Shown: one piece after another, positions 17,372 through 26,486 of the stretch | Layout of the letters: each line of letters starts with the position of its first letter | Numbering within the stretch: the stretch's first letter is position 1 | NCBI RefSeq assembly: GCF_013315265.1 | Contig: NZ_JABUFE010000004.1 | Coordinates: 1-64,000 of the forward strand | Length of the DNA stretch: 64,000 nucleotides | Origin: Parasulfitobacter algicola | GTDB taxonomy: Bacteria > Pseudomonadota > Alphaproteobacteria > Rhodobacterales > Rhodobacteraceae | Direction: 5' to 3' | Position numbers and translations under genes: made by a program | Notes under the pieces: model-generated | What the model was told of the DNA's origin: nothing | Database searches by the model: none | What the model saw: only the letters and a program-made list of their open reading frames with translations

Positions 17372-18103
17372 TTACAGGCCTTTCTTGCCGCGAATGGCTT
17401 TCAACGCGATGGGCAAAGCAGCCAATACGCAAAGACCAAGGATCGGAAGCAGAATATGAGGTTCAAAGATAATACCGAAATTGGGTGTTTCACCGCGTTC
17501 AAACACTTCGCCAAGACCGGCCCCAACAGATGTATAGACGACGGCCCCCGGAATGATCCCGATAAAGGTCGAAATCACGAAGCGCGACAGCGGCACACCG
17601 ACCAGCGCTGGCACCAGATTGGCGACAAAGAAGGGCACGGCAGGCACCAGCCGGATCAGAAACAGCATTGACCATTGGTTTTCGTCGATCCCGTCCTTGA
17701 TCTTTTTCACCGCACCGTCCGAACTGTTCATCTTGGCGGCCAGTTTGTCGCCCAGACCCCACTGCGCGGCCAGAAAGATGATCGTGGCCCCGATGGTGGC
17801 AGCGGTAATGTTGAACAGCGCGCCGGGGAAGGTCGCAAACAGGAACCCGCCGGTCAGCGTGGCAATCGTGGCACCGGGCAGTGAAAAGGCGACGATCACG
17901 ACGTAGATCAGAATAAAGACCAGCACCGTCAGCAGATAGTTATTGTCACGAAAGGCAATCAGCGCCTCGCGGTTATCGCTGAGCGTCTCAAAGCTAAGGT
18001 ATTCACGCAAAGTAAAGAAACCGATCACTGCAACGATCAAGATTGCGATCAATGGCAATCGCTTTGCCAGCGCACCTTTTTCGGGTTTGGCCGTATCATT
18101 CAT
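17372..18103 (-). CDS. TVP38/TMEM64-family membrane protein
   Basis: The start is the ATG at 18103 (MNDTAKPEKGALAKRLPL), giving 243 residues; a longer frame upstream is poor in coding character. Six or so hydrophobic segments surround the SNARE-associated/DedA-like core: LPGATIATLTGGFLFATFPG and the following NITAATIGATIIF stretch, then LVPAVPFFVANLVPALVGV near residue 155. DedA/TVP38 proteins act in the inner membrane, possibly as lipid scramblases or transporters. It is directly upstream of the flavin disulfide reductase, a conserved neighbourhood of unknown joint function. Confidence 0.85.
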   Translation of the reverse strand: MNDTAKPEKGALAKRLPLIAILIVAVIGFFTLREYLSFETLSDNREALIAFRDNNYLLTVLVFILIYVVIVAFSLPGATIATLTGGFLFATFPGALFNITAATIGATIIFLAAQWGLGDKLAAKMNSSDGAVKKIKDGIDENQWSMLFLIRLVPAVPFFVANLVPALVGVPLSRFVISTFIGIIPGAVVYTSVGAGLGEVFERGETPNFGIIFEPHILLPILGLCVLAALPIALKAIRGKKGL

Positions 18104-18388
18104 ATCAAAGTGCCTTTCTATGCCGTGTTGAGCATTACATGCCGTTTGCAGCACATTTGCGTAAGGGGCATCACGGCGCATTGATCGGTTGACGCACTAT
18201 GTTTCAGAATTGAAGCATTTTACCCAATGCCTGAAACATTTCCCTGTGTCATCGGTGTGGTTTGTTGCAGAAAACCTGCCCTAATGCGATTGACAGGGGC
18301 GGGTTGTCCTTCTAAACGCAGGGCTTCGAATGACATTGGCCCTCGAATCCATCTGATGCGGTTTGGGCTATTAAATGGAGACGGAGCG

Positions 18389-18523
18389 ATGAAACGCACC
18401 TTTCAACCTTCTAACCTGGTTCGCAAACGCCGCCACGGTTTTCGCGCGCGTATGGCGACAAAAGCCGGACGCAAAATCCTGAACGCGCGCCGCGCAAAAG
18501 GCCGCAAGTCGCTTAGCGCTTGA
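18389..18523 (+). CDS. rpmH: 50S ribosomal protein L34
   Basis: The 44-residue protein [20 protein letters not shown]... has the fixed length and the nearly invariant sequence of bacterial L34, ending in the basic [12 protein letters not shown] tail. The start is the ATG at 18389 after AGACGGAGCG, which can serve as the ribosome binding site. It precedes rnpA and yidD in the ancestral rpmH-rnpA-yidD order. Confidence 0.98.
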   Translation: MKRTFQPSNLVRKRRHGFRARMATKAGRKILNARRAKGRKSLSA

Positions 18524-18544
18524 TCTGCGACTGCGGGGTCCCTG

Positions 18545-18940
18545 ATGACTTCGCCTGATACTTGTGACGCAACCGCCGGGGCTGAACCGCCCGCGGCGGT
18601 TTCTGATTGTGTGCAGGTTCTTAAAAAACGATCCGATTTTTTGTTGGCCGCACGCGCACGGCGCCAAGGGACCAAAGGTCTGATGCTGCAAGGTCGCAAC
18701 CGTGCGGATAAAGACGCGCTGATCCGTGTGGGTTTTACCTGTTCCAAAAAAGTGGGCAACGCTGTCAAACGCAACCGCGCTAAAAGACGTCTGCGCGAAG
18801 TGGCGCGGCTTGTTCTGCCTGATCATGGGCAGCCCGGTTGGGACTATGTACTGATCGGCAGGGCTGAAGCCACAGACGACCGCGATTTTGAAAAACTGCA
18901 AAGCGATCTTATCTATGCACTGAAACAGGTGCATAAATGA
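18545..18940 (+). CDS. rnpA: Ribonuclease P protein component
   Basis: This 131-residue basic protein binds RNase P RNA and helps it mature tRNA 5' ends. The conserved core [20 protein letters not shown] (residues 60-79) is the RNA-binding signature of the family, preceded by the LKKRSDFL motif near residue 26. The N-terminal 20 residues are an Ala/Pro-rich extension found in alphaproteobacterial forms. It starts 21 bp after rpmH and overlaps yidD by 4 bp. Confidence 0.96.
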   Translation: MTSPDTCDATAGAEPPAAVSDCVQVLKKRSDFLLAARARRQGTKGLMLQGRNRADKDALIRVGFTCSKKVGNAVKRNRAKRRLREVARLVLPDHGQPGWDYVLIGRAEATDDRDFEKLQSDLIYALKQVHK

Positions 18941-19161
18941 CCCCACTTGCCCATATCGCCGCCCTGCCCGTCCGGGCCTATCGTTTGATTTTCAGCCCGT
19001 GGGTTGGATTTAATTGCCGGTATCATCCGACCTGTTCCGCCTATGCGCTTGAGGCCCTTGAAAAGCACGGCGCCCTGAAAGGCAGCTGGCTGGCATTACG
19101 GCGCATACTGCGATGCCACCCGTTCGGTGGTTCAGGTATAGATAATGTGCCGGATAAATAG
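18937..19161 (+). CDS. yidD: Membrane protein insertion efficiency factor YidD
   Basis: The 74-residue protein has the YidD signature: an N-terminal amphipathic helix, [20 protein letters not shown], then [21 protein letters not shown], and the C-terminal [14 protein letters not shown]. It assists YidC-mediated membrane protein insertion. It overlaps rnpA by an ATGA. yidC, the common next gene, is absent here; the following DNA is a low-GC gene on the opposite strand and an arsenic operon. Confidence 0.95.
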   Translation: MTPLAHIAALPVRAYRLIFSPWVGFNCRYHPTCSAYALEALEKHGALKGSWLALRRILRCHPFGGSGIDNVPDK

Positions 19162-19220
19162 CGTTAAAAAGAATTGTTTCGCTAGATTTGAATGCCGAAC
19201 CGGTTAGAAATATTACCATC

Positions 19221-19745
19221 TTATTGATCTATTAAAGTAAACTTCCTGCCAGTTTTCTCTTTTATATTAGTCGCTAGCGCCAGAGGATCAGCATCTGTAT
19301 TTATCTCGATAAAACCATCATGGCTTATGAAGGCACTTACCTTTGCATCCTTTGGATAGATGTACGCGTCCCAACCAAACAACATCGCCATATGATAAAG
19401 TGTGATCGCTTCTTTCATCTCTGATCTGTGCCAAACAAACATTGTGCCGTCTTCAGGCTGTACGACTTTAGCGCCGGTTATTGACTTAAATGCTGTTTTG
19501 ATAAGGTATTCATCCCGACCAGAAGGCCAGAGATACATATTATCCAAAGTGACTAACGTCGTTGCTTTCTCATTACCAAAATCTGCTAGATACTTCGCTA
19601 ATATCAATGCTGAACTTGTATGAGTTTCTGTCTCAAAATGATACCAAAGCGTAGTTTTTCCCGGCATCTGTTCTGAATCAAGTATATAGGAATACCCATG
19701 CGCCGAAAGAAAACTTACCTGTTCGTTTTTGCTACCAAAATCCAT
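19221..19745 (-). CDS. Hypothetical protein, low-GC orphan
   Basis: This 174-residue soluble protein is of no family I recognise. It is rich in aromatic residues (LWYHFETETH; TMFVWHRSEMKEAITLYHMAMLFGWDAYIYP) with mixed strands and helices and no signal peptide. Its base composition is visibly more AT-rich than that of rpmH-rnpA-yidD and of the ars genes on either side, and it uses AT-ending codons, which points to recent acquisition. It stands alone on the minus strand. The ATG at 19745 is the only sensible start. Confidence 0.6.
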   Translation of the reverse strand: MDFGSKNEQVSFLSAHGYSYILDSEQMPGKTTLWYHFETETHTSSALILAKYLADFGNEKATTLVTLDNMYLWPSGRDEYLIKTAFKSITGAKVVQPEDGTMFVWHRSEMKEAITLYHMAMLFGWDAYIYPKDAKVSAFISHDGFIEINTDADPLALATNIKEKTGRKFTLIDQ

Positions 19746-19873
19746 TTATTCTTCCAAAGTCGGCTTTTAGATTTTAAAATCACGGTAACCGTAAAATGAA
19801 ACGCTCAAAATCTAAATGTGATGTTTCTTTTAGAAACAGTACAAATAAACCAAAGTGGGTAAGTTTGCATGTA

Positions 19874-20296
19874 TCAACTGACACGCTGCCCGTTTCTATC
19901 AATCAGCAATGTACCATCCTCTTTAGACATTGGGCCCGGCGGCAATTGATCCAGCAAATCAAGCACAGCTTCACTTGGTCTACAAAGCCGCACACCTTTG
20001 GCGGAACAAACAATTGGGCGATTGACCAAAATCGGATGTTCCAGCATCGCATCCAAAAGAGCACCATCTGATACAGACGGGTCCAATAATCCCAGATCTT
20101 CAGCAGGGGACTTACTGGTGCGCAAAGCCGCACGCGGTGTTAAATCGGCAGAAGCAAACAGTGCCTGAAGCTGCGGGCGGGTCCATCCTGTTTTAAGATA
20201 TTCGATCACAATCGGATCAGCCCCAGATGCCCGAATGATTTCAAGAACATTCCGGGATGTACCGCAGTCCGGATTATGGTGAATGACAATGCTCAT
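19874..20296 (-). CDS. arsC: Arsenate reductase, glutaredoxin-coupled type
   Basis: The start is the ATG at 20296 (MSIVIHHNPDCGTSRNVLEI), which overlaps the aquaporin stop as ATGA and matches the family N-terminus. The 140-residue protein reduces arsenate to arsenite using glutathione and glutaredoxin; the catalytic cysteine is in HNPDCGTSRN (Cys11). The C-terminal RPIVCSAKGVRLCRPSE block holds the arginines that bind the oxyanion in the E. coli R773-type enzyme. It is the last gene of an arsR-aqpS-arsC operon. Confidence 0.93.
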   Translation of the reverse strand: MSIVIHHNPDCGTSRNVLEIIRASGADPIVIEYLKTGWTRPQLQALFASADLTPRAALRTSKSPAEDLGLLDPSVSDGALLDAMLEHPILVNRPIVCSAKGVRLCRPSEAVLDLLDQLPPGPMSKEDGTLLIDRNGQRVS

Positions 20297-20970
20297 GCTA
20301 TTTCCCTGTCCTGAACCGATGATCGCAAGAGCCAGTGCATAAGCAAAAACGCGATCCCTGCACCGATCAACTGTGCCAAAATAAAGGCTGGCACATCTAT
20401 TGGTCTGATCCCGGCAAAGGTGTCCGATACCCCCCGCGCAATTGCGACGGCAGGATTGGCAAAGGATGTTGAAGCGGTGAACCAATACGCCGCTGTAATA
20501 TAAAGACCAACCAGCCATGGCACCGCATCAATGCGAAACCTGATCCCAGCAAAGATCGTTGCAACCAGCCCAAACGTCGCCACGATTTCCGCAATCCACT
20601 GCCCAGTACCTGTGCGCACCGTTTGTGATAATTGCAAAATCGGCAATTCGAACATGACATGCGCAATCAGACTGCCCAGAATACCGCCAGCAATCTGCGC
20701 CACGATATAAAGCCCGCTTTCACTGACTTTAATGTCACCCCGTAAGGCAAAAGCAAAGGTGACTGCAGGATTGAAATGCGCCCCGGAAATCGGGCCAAGT
20801 ATCGTGATCAACACGACCAGAATCGCCCCGGTTGGTATCGTGTTTCCCAATAAGGCCAGTGCGACATCATCTGTCAGTTTATCGGCCATCACGCCAGACC
20901 CAACCACTGTGCCAACTAACAAAGCGGTTCCCATAAATTCAGCCACCAACCGGCGCGGTAGGTTAAACAT
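20293..20970 (-). CDS. aqpS: AqpS-type aquaglyceroporin
   Basis: This 225-residue major intrinsic protein has six membrane helices and the two half-helix signatures HFNPAVTF (about residue 67) and ANPAVAIARG (about 180). Placed between arsR and arsC, it matches the arrangement first described in Sinorhizobium meliloti, where AqpS lets the arsenite made by ArsC leave the cell down its gradient in place of an ArsB pump. No arsB or acr3 gene is visible nearby, which supports that role. It overlaps arsR by 8 bp and arsC by 4 bp. Confidence 0.9.
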   Translation of the reverse strand: MFNLPRRLVAEFMGTALLVGTVVGSGVMADKLTDDVALALLGNTIPTGAILVVLITILGPISGAHFNPAVTFAFALRGDIKVSESGLYIVAQIAGGILGSLIAHVMFELPILQLSQTVRTGTGQWIAEIVATFGLVATIFAGIRFRIDAVPWLVGLYITAAYWFTASTSFANPAVAIARGVSDTFAGIRPIDVPAFILAQLIGAGIAFLLMHWLLRSSVQDREIA

Positions 20971-21298
20971 GATCCATCCCTAATGTGCGCACAAGTGGCT
21001 GACATAAATCCGGCCTGCTCCCACAACAATCTTGTAATAGAAATGTCAGCAAATCCTGCATGCCCTTTATATTTGCGAAATACCGGATGGCGCGCCCATG
21101 GCGTTCATTCCTGACCAATCCCGCTTGCAACAAAATTGCCAAATTGGCTGACATCGTGTTTTGTTTGACCTCAAGAGCCGTGCCAATTTCGCCAGACAGC
21201 ATTCCATTTTCGCCAGCCTTGACCAGCAATCGAAAGACATCCAGTCGCATGGGCTGGGAAAGGGCAGAAAATGCCTCGGTTGCGGTTTTTATATCCAT
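20963..21298 (-). CDS. arsR: ArsR-family metalloregulator
   Basis: The 111-residue winged helix protein has the recognition region LSGEIGTALEVKQNTMSANLAIL (about 34-56) and beta-wing RNERHGRAIRYF. The C-terminal DCCGSRPDLC cysteines (about 89-98) are a plausible arsenite-binding site of the C-terminal type seen in some ArsR proteins, since the classical ELCVCDL motif in the recognition helix is absent. It is the first gene of the ars operon and probably represses it; a palindrome lies just upstream. Confidence 0.92.
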   Translation of the reverse strand: MDIKTATEAFSALSQPMRLDVFRLLVKAGENGMLSGEIGTALEVKQNTMSANLAILLQAGLVRNERHGRAIRYFANIKGMQDLLTFLLQDCCGSRPDLCQPLVRTLGMDHV

Positions 21299-21306
21299 AC
21301 TTCATG

Positions 21307-21320
21307 ATATTTTGAAATAT
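21307..21320. promoter_or_regulatory. Candidate ArsR operator
   Basis: A perfect inverted repeat, ATATTT-TG-AAATAT, lies 9 bp upstream of the arsR start codon. ArsR-family operators are AT-rich interrupted palindromes close to the promoter, so this is a good candidate for autorepression of arsR-aqpS-arsC. Confidence 0.5.
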
Positions 21321-21485
21321 GGAGTACTTGTCAAGAAAACTTACAGCATTGACAGCTGGAAACAGCATTGTATAAGCGCGACTTAATTTGGTGTTGGTGG
21401 CCCCTGCAAAGGGATGCCTGTCGGCGGAACTCTAGCGGTTCTTGCAAAGGACAACGCCCTTCGTAACGCAAGAAGGAGACCAGCC

Positions 21486-22106
21486 GTGACAAAACGCACG
21501 TCTGCCAAGTACAAAATTGATCGCCGCATGGGCGAAAACATTTGGGGTCGTCCCAAATCGCCAGTTAATCGTCGTGAATATGGCCCCGGTCAGCACGGTC
21601 AGCGCCGTAAAGGCAAACTGTCTGACTTTGGTCTGCAGTTGCGCGCCAAACAAAAGCTGAAAGGCTATTATGGCGATCTGACTGAAAAACAATTCCGCCG
21701 CATCTTCCGCGAAGCTGAGCGTGTCAAAGGTGATACAGGTGAAAACCTGATCGGTTTGTTGGAACGTCGTTTGGATGCTTTGGTTTATCGTGCGAAATTC
21801 GTACCGACCATCTTTTCCGCTCGTCAGTTTGTGAACCATGGGCATGTCAAAGTGAACGGCCAAAAGGTAAATATCCCATCTTATCGCGTGAAAGAAGGCG
21901 ACCTGATCGAAGTGCGTGATCGTTCCAAGCAGCTTGCTGTCGTGATTGAGGCCGCTCAGCTGCCCGAACGTGATGTCCCGGATTATCTGGAAGTCGACCA
22001 TTCGAAGATGACTGCAACATTTGTTCGCACACCGGGTCTGGGTGACGTGCCTTATCCAGTGATGATGGAACCGAACCTCGTCATCGAATATTACGCGCAG
22101 AACTAA
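21486..22106 (+). CDS. rpsD: 30S ribosomal protein S4
   Basis: The GTG at 21486 is the start ([20 protein letters not shown], 206 residues), 8 bp after AAGGAGA; an upstream in-frame ATG gives a non-conserved extension. The family blocks are present: [21 protein letters not shown], the S4 domain [20 protein letters not shown] with [20 protein letters not shown], and the C-terminal hydrophobic tail. It nucleates small-subunit assembly. It is monocistronic, with a strong terminator after it. Confidence 0.97.
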   Translation: MTKRTSAKYKIDRRMGENIWGRPKSPVNRREYGPGQHGQRRKGKLSDFGLQLRAKQKLKGYYGDLTEKQFRRIFREAERVKGDTGENLIGLLERRLDALVYRAKFVPTIFSARQFVNHGHVKVNGQKVNIPSYRVKEGDLIEVRDRSKQLAVVIEAAQLPERDVPDYLEVDHSKMTATFVRTPGLGDVPYPVMMEPNLVIEYYAQN

Positions 22107-22123
22107 AACTTTCTGCATTTCGT

Positions 22124-22161
22124 AAAAAAGGCCGTGACGGGAAACCGCCGCGGCCTTTTTC
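22124..22161 (+). terminator. Rho-independent terminator after rpsD
   Basis: AAAAAAGGCCG and CGGCCTTTTT pair across a GC-containing loop, ending in a T tract, 17 bp after the rpsD stop. The symmetric A and T runs would allow function on either strand. Confidence 0.8.
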
Positions 22162-22214
22162 TGTCTCGCCATGGCATCAATCCACCGCTAGTAATGATCG
22201 ACGGAGGCACGTTT

Positions 22215-23300
22215 ATGACACAGATCACACCACAACCCGGCATTATGGGCATTCAATTGTATCAAGGCGGTGCAAGCCATGTGGACGGCGTGTCAAATGT
22301 GCTGAAGCTGTCCTCGAACGAAAATCCATTCGGACCGTCAAATGCCGCAATGGAAGCCTATCGTCGTGAAGCGTTCCATTTACACAGGTATCCATCGACG
22401 GATCACAAATCACTTCGTGCTGCCATTGGCGATATACACGGGCTTGATCCAGATCGCGTGATCTGTGGCGTCGGATCGGATGAGATTATTACTTTTCTAT
22501 GTCAGGCCTTCGCAGGTCCGGGCGATGAAGTGATCCACACGGAACACGGCTTTGCGATGTACCGAATATCGGCATTGGCAGCAGGCGCAACACCGGTTGA
22601 AGTTCTTGAGCGTGAACGCACCACGGACGTCGATGCCATTCTGAATGGCTGCACCGAAAAGACCAAACTTGTGTTTATCGCCAACCCGAATAATCCGACG
22701 GGTACCATGATTGGCGGAAATGAAATCGCGCGGCTGGCTGACGGTCTGCCAGATGGCGCATTGTTGGTCTTGGATGGCGCATATGCGGAATACGTTGATG
22801 GATACGATGGCGGCGCATCTTTGATCGACACATGCGACAATGTCTTTATGACACGTACATTTTCCAAACTATACGGTCTTGGCGGTCTTCGCGTTGGTTG
22901 GGGATATGGCAGCCAACAGGTCATCGATATCCTGAACCGCATCCGCGGGCCATTCAACCTGTCGATAGCTGCCCTTGCCGCGGCCGAGGCTGCTATTGGT
23001 GACACAGATTATGTCGAAAAATGCCGCACTGAGAACACCCGCTGGCGCGCATGGCTGGCCGAGGCCTTGGCCGAACTCGGCGTGCCGTCTGATACATCAA
23101 CTGCAAATTTCATTCTGGCGCGTTTCAGCTCAAGAACAGAAGCGAATTCTTGCGATGAGTTTTTAAAAAAGCAGGGCATCATCGTGCGGCGTGTCGCAGG
23201 ATATAATCTGCCAAATTGCCTGCGTATCACGGTCGGTGACGAAGCAGGCTGTCGGCGTGTTGCACATGCAGTCAAACAGTTCAAAGAACAAACGCAATGA
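22215..23300 (+). CDS. hisC: Histidinol-phosphate / aromatic aminotransferase
   Basis: The ATG at 22215 is chosen because CGGAGG lies 8 bp upstream and it gives the family N-terminus ([19 protein letters not shown]). The 361-residue PLP enzyme has [11 protein letters not shown] (substrate entry), NPNNPTGT, and the PLP-lysine block [18 protein letters not shown] (near 216). HisC-like enzymes transaminate histidinol phosphate and often phenylpyruvate, prephenate or hydroxyphenylpyruvate. Overlap with the tyrA-type gene downstream (ATGA) suggests that here it mainly serves tyrosine/phenylalanine synthesis; that is inference. Confidence 0.9.
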   Translation: MTQITPQPGIMGIQLYQGGASHVDGVSNVLKLSSNENPFGPSNAAMEAYRREAFHLHRYPSTDHKSLRAAIGDIHGLDPDRVICGVGSDEIITFLCQAFAGPGDEVIHTEHGFAMYRISALAAGATPVEVLERERTTDVDAILNGCTEKTKLVFIANPNNPTGTMIGGNEIARLADGLPDGALLVLDGAYAEYVDGYDGGASLIDTCDNVFMTRTFSKLYGLGGLRVGWGYGSQQVIDILNRIRGPFNLSIAALAAAEAAIGDTDYVEKCRTENTRWRAWLAEALAELGVPSDTSTANFILARFSSRTEANSCDEFLKKQGIIVRRVAGYNLPNCLRITVGDEAGCRRVAHAVKQFKEQTQ

Positions 23301-24214
23301 GCGTGATTTACAACCGCGTTGCCCTGATCGGATTGGGCTTGATTGCATCATCAATGTTCTGGGCCATCAAACGCGCCGGGCTGGCGAACGAGGTCACTGG
23401 CTTTTCCCGATCCGCCAAAACACGCGATACAGCGCGCGAAATTGGCCTGTGTGATCGTGTCTGCAATAATCTGACGGATGCTGTTATCGATGCTGATCTG
23501 ATCGTGCTATGCGTTCCAGTCGGTGCGATGGAAGATGTTGCAATGCAGATCGCGCCTGGCCTTAAATCTGGCGCAACAGTCAGTGATGTAGGATCAGTCA
23601 AACGCGCTGTCATTGATGCTGTTGCCCCGCATCTGCCTGATGATGTGCACTTTATTCCGGCCCATCCTTTGGCAGGCACAGAACAATCCGGTCCCACGTC
23701 AGGCTTTGCCGAACTGTTTGATAATCGCTGGTGCCTGCTGGTGCCCTTGGAAGACACCGACCCGGCACAAGTTGATCGGCTAGCAGATTTCTGGCACGGC
23801 CTTGGCAGCAACGTCGAATGCATGGAGCCAGATCACCACGATCTGGTTTTGGCTGTTACAAGCCACACGCCGCACCTGATCGCCTATACTATGGTTGGCG
23901 TGGCAGATGACCTGCGCCGCGTAACAGACAGCGAAGTTGTCAAATACTCTGCAGCGGGTTTTCGCGACTTTACGCGCATCGCGGCATCTGACCCTACCAT
24001 GTGGCGGGATGTTTTTCTAAACAACAAGGATGCGACACTGGAAATCCTTGGTCGGTTCACGGAAGAACTTTTTGCGCTGCAACGCGCCATTCGCAAAGGT
24101 GATGGCAAAGAACTGCATGATTACTTTACCCGCACACGCGCCATTCGTCGCGGCATTATCGAAGCAGGTCAGGACACAGATGCACCTAATTTTGGCCGAG
24201 GACCGAAAAAATGA
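23297..24214 (+). CDS. tyrA: Prephenate / arogenate (cyclohexadienyl) dehydrogenase
   Basis: The 305-residue NAD(P)-dependent dehydrogenase converts prephenate or arogenate toward tyrosine. The Rossmann motif is [17 protein letters not shown], with Ala where many homologues have Gly (GLGLIGSS). Other family blocks are [16 protein letters not shown] (about 117), [20 protein letters not shown] (about 175) and [19 protein letters not shown] (about 222). It overlaps hisC by 4 bp at its start and the extensin-like gene by 4 bp at its end. Confidence 0.92.
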   Translation: MSVIYNRVALIGLGLIASSMFWAIKRAGLANEVTGFSRSAKTRDTAREIGLCDRVCNNLTDAVIDADLIVLCVPVGAMEDVAMQIAPGLKSGATVSDVGSVKRAVIDAVAPHLPDDVHFIPAHPLAGTEQSGPTSGFAELFDNRWCLLVPLEDTDPAQVDRLADFWHGLGSNVECMEPDHHDLVLAVTSHTPHLIAYTMVGVADDLRRVTDSEVVKYSAAGFRDFTRIAASDPTMWRDVFLNNKDATLEILGRFTEELFALQRAIRKGDGKELHDYFTRTRAIRRGIIEAGQDTDAPNFGRGPKK

Positions 24215-24819
24215 ATATTGAGGTCACTATTATATCAGCGTTGTGTGTTTCGGTTTTAAGCGGATGCGGCCCAATGGAAAGTGACGATGTCGCACGCGGA
24301 TCGCTATGTGGCATCAAAGGCATCCAAGGGGATCGTATTGATCCGATTGTCGGAACGCTGGATGGGTGTGGTGTGTCAAATCCTGTGCAAGTCACTGAAA
24401 TCGCAGGTGTTCAGTTAAGCCAGGGCGCAATAATGGAATGTGATACGGCCCGCGCACTGCACACATGGGTGACCAAGAGCGCAAAACCTGCGGTTGGACG
24501 ACGCGGTGGTGGGTTAGACAGCCTGCGCGTCGCCGCCCATTATGCCTGCCGCAGTCGCAACAGCCAAAGTGGTGCCAAAATCTCGGAACATGGCAAAGGA
24601 CGGGCGATTGATATCTCGGCGTTTGTTTTGCAAAACGGGGAAGAAATCACCGTTCAAGATGGTTGGACATCCCCGGAGTATCGTAAAATCCTGCGCGAAA
24701 TGCATCAGTCTGCTTGTGGTCCCTTTGGTACCGTACTTGGCCCCGAAAGTGACCGTTTTCATCAAGATCACTTTCATTTCGACACGGCTGATTATCGTTC
24801 AGGCCCATATTGTCGTTAG
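24211..24819 (+). CDS. Extensin-like (M15-fold) lipoprotein
   Basis: This 202-residue secreted protein has a lipobox at the N-terminus (SVLSGCG, Cys20). The mature part matches the Extensin-like C-terminal domain, related to M15 D,D-peptidases: TWVTKSAKPAVGRRGGGLDS, then SEHGKGRAIDISAF (metal His and Asp, about 130-143) and the C-terminal HQDHFHFDTA (metal His). A role in periplasmic peptidoglycan trimming is likely by fold but unproven. It overlaps tyrA by 4 bp although its function seems unrelated. Confidence 0.83.
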   Translation: MNIEVTIISALCVSVLSGCGPMESDDVARGSLCGIKGIQGDRIDPIVGTLDGCGVSNPVQVTEIAGVQLSQGAIMECDTARALHTWVTKSAKPAVGRRGGGLDSLRVAAHYACRSRNSQSGAKISEHGKGRAIDISAFVLQNGEEITVQDGWTSPEYRKILREMHQSACGPFGTVLGPESDRFHQDHFHFDTADYRSGPYCR

Positions 24820-24820
24820 T

Positions 24821-25819
24821 TTAGCGAATGCGGATACGCGGTGCCGGACCTATAGGAACTGGCCCAAACAGAATATTACCGTTTTGAAACGATAATGGCA
24901 CATCCAGCGTATTCGGGTTGCCCGATAACCCTGCAAGAAGTTCCAGCGCATTTTCAACAGTTGGCGCGATGTCGTCAGGCACAAAACCAGCTTGCACCGC
25001 GATGCCAAGAATATCCCGCCAGTTTCGCGCCTTTACGTCAATGCGCCCCTGTGGAATGCCCTGTGTATCTATGGTCAACTGACCCGTTGCTAAAAGCTCT
25101 AGCTCGCCCCAATTGGCACGTATCAGATCAAGATCAATCGAGGTGGGTTGGGGGCGGGCCTGTTCAATCGCGAACCGGTTCCATGCGGCATCAAAACCCA
25201 CCGTCATATCCAGCTGCATGGTTTCAATCTGCTCTGGCAAAAAACCCGCAGGATCAAGTTGACGACGCAGTGCCCGGTCCATCACCAAACCCTGCAAATC
25301 TGCGTCAACATGATGACCAAAGGGAACAGCATCAGATTGGGTGGTCATAAATTGCCCAGTGTCGAATCGACTGGTCCAGCCTTTCGATGATGTTACTCGC
25401 AAATTGGCAATGGCAAGTGATGATGTGTCCAATGCCAAGCTGGTATTTGGAACAAACCCGACACTTGCCACCATATCGTCCGATGTAAGGGTCAGTTTTT
25501 CGTCGGGTGATGCAAGCATCTGCTGATCTGCGAAAATAGCTGTAATATAGCTTGGGCTATAACTTTGCGCCTGAACTTCAAACACAGGCGCTGTCCAAGC
25601 CAAACCGGTGTCAGGATCAGCCAACTGCACACCGGTCATGGTCGTTTCAAACGTGAACGGAAATCCAGTAACGTTTACATCCGCATCAGCAACCCAGTTT
25701 TCTGACCGGCGATCTGCAAGCCATGTCTTTGCCCCGGTCTCAAGCCCTGTTGCAGCCGCAAACCAGTAACCACTGTAAATACAGCCAAGCACGATACAAA
25801 AAATAACCAGCTTACGCAT
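24821..25819 (-). CDS. DUF2125 domain protein
   Basis: The 332-residue protein begins with one N-terminal membrane anchor (LVIFCIVLGCIYSGYWFAAA, residues 4-23) and continues as a long beta-rich periplasmic domain of the DUF2125 type, common in Rhodobacteraceae: NWVADADVNVTGFPFTFETT near residue 40, and the C-terminal repeats IDTQGIPQGRIDVKARNW and PLSFQNGNILFGPVPIGPAP. The function is unknown. It is convergent with the extensin-like gene (2 bp apart) and divergent from chaC. Confidence 0.85.
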   Translation of the reverse strand: MRKLVIFCIVLGCIYSGYWFAAATGLETGAKTWLADRRSENWVADADVNVTGFPFTFETTMTGVQLADPDTGLAWTAPVFEVQAQSYSPSYITAIFADQQMLASPDEKLTLTSDDMVASVGFVPNTSLALDTSSLAIANLRVTSSKGWTSRFDTGQFMTTQSDAVPFGHHVDADLQGLVMDRALRRQLDPAGFLPEQIETMQLDMTVGFDAAWNRFAIEQARPQPTSIDLDLIRANWGELELLATGQLTIDTQGIPQGRIDVKARNWRDILGIAVQAGFVPDDIAPTVENALELLAGLSGNPNTLDVPLSFQNGNILFGPVPIGPAPRIRIR

Positions 25820-25884
25820 CGGTCTCCCTTTCCGAAGCGACCTGTTTGATGTTTATAGATGGAAAACAGGAAGGACCAGATCAT

Positions 25885-26415
25885 ATGACGCTTTGGGTCT
25901 TTGGCTATGGATCACTGATATGGAATCCTGGCTTTGATGTCGAAGAACGGATTATTGCAACACTTCACGGCTATTCCCGGTCTTTTTGCATGAAATCCAT
26001 TCACCATCGCGGAACTCCGCAAGATCCAGGTCTGGTTCTGGCATTGGATGAAAATACCGAAACGTTTTGCGAAGGTCTGGCCCTAAGGGTGCCAGATCAA
26101 CAGACCACTGCAACATTGCACTATTTACGTGAACGCGAACTGGTGTCATCTGCCTATCTGGAAAAGACATTGCCCGTGCATCTTGCAGATGGCCGTCAGG
26201 TACAGGCTGTCAGCTATGTGATTGATGCCGATCATACACAATATTGCGGAAGTCTTGATTTGGAAGAACAAGCACAAATTATTGCTAATGCAACCGGGGG
26301 GCGTGGCCCCAATACAGAATACCTGTTTAATACGGCAGAACACTTGCAGGAACTGGGGATTGTAGACAACAATTTAAACTGGTTGTCGGAACGGGTCAGG
26401 TCAATCGTCCAATAA
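25885..26415 (+). CDS. chaC: Gamma-glutamylcyclotransferase, ChaC type
   Basis: The ATG at 25885 (MTLWVFGYGSLIWNPGFDVE) fits the family N-terminus; upstream ATGs give a 13-residue extension with no conservation. The 176-residue enzyme has the FGYGSLIW substrate-binding loop, SRSFCMKSIHHRGTP, and LREREL with the catalytic glutamate expected in the ChaC fold, and ends with ANATGGRGPNTEYL. ChaC enzymes degrade glutathione to 5-oxoproline and Cys-Gly in the cytoplasm. The gene is probably monocistronic. Confidence 0.88.
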   Translation: MTLWVFGYGSLIWNPGFDVEERIIATLHGYSRSFCMKSIHHRGTPQDPGLVLALDENTETFCEGLALRVPDQQTTATLHYLRERELVSSAYLEKTLPVHLADGRQVQAVSYVIDADHTQYCGSLDLEEQAQIIANATGGRGPNTEYLFNTAEHLQELGIVDNNLNWLSERVRSIVQ

Positions 26416-26486
26416 GACTTGGCGAACTGCACAGGCTGGCGTAGGTTATGTATAAAGAAAACAAGATAGTGTCAGGATAAGTCCAA

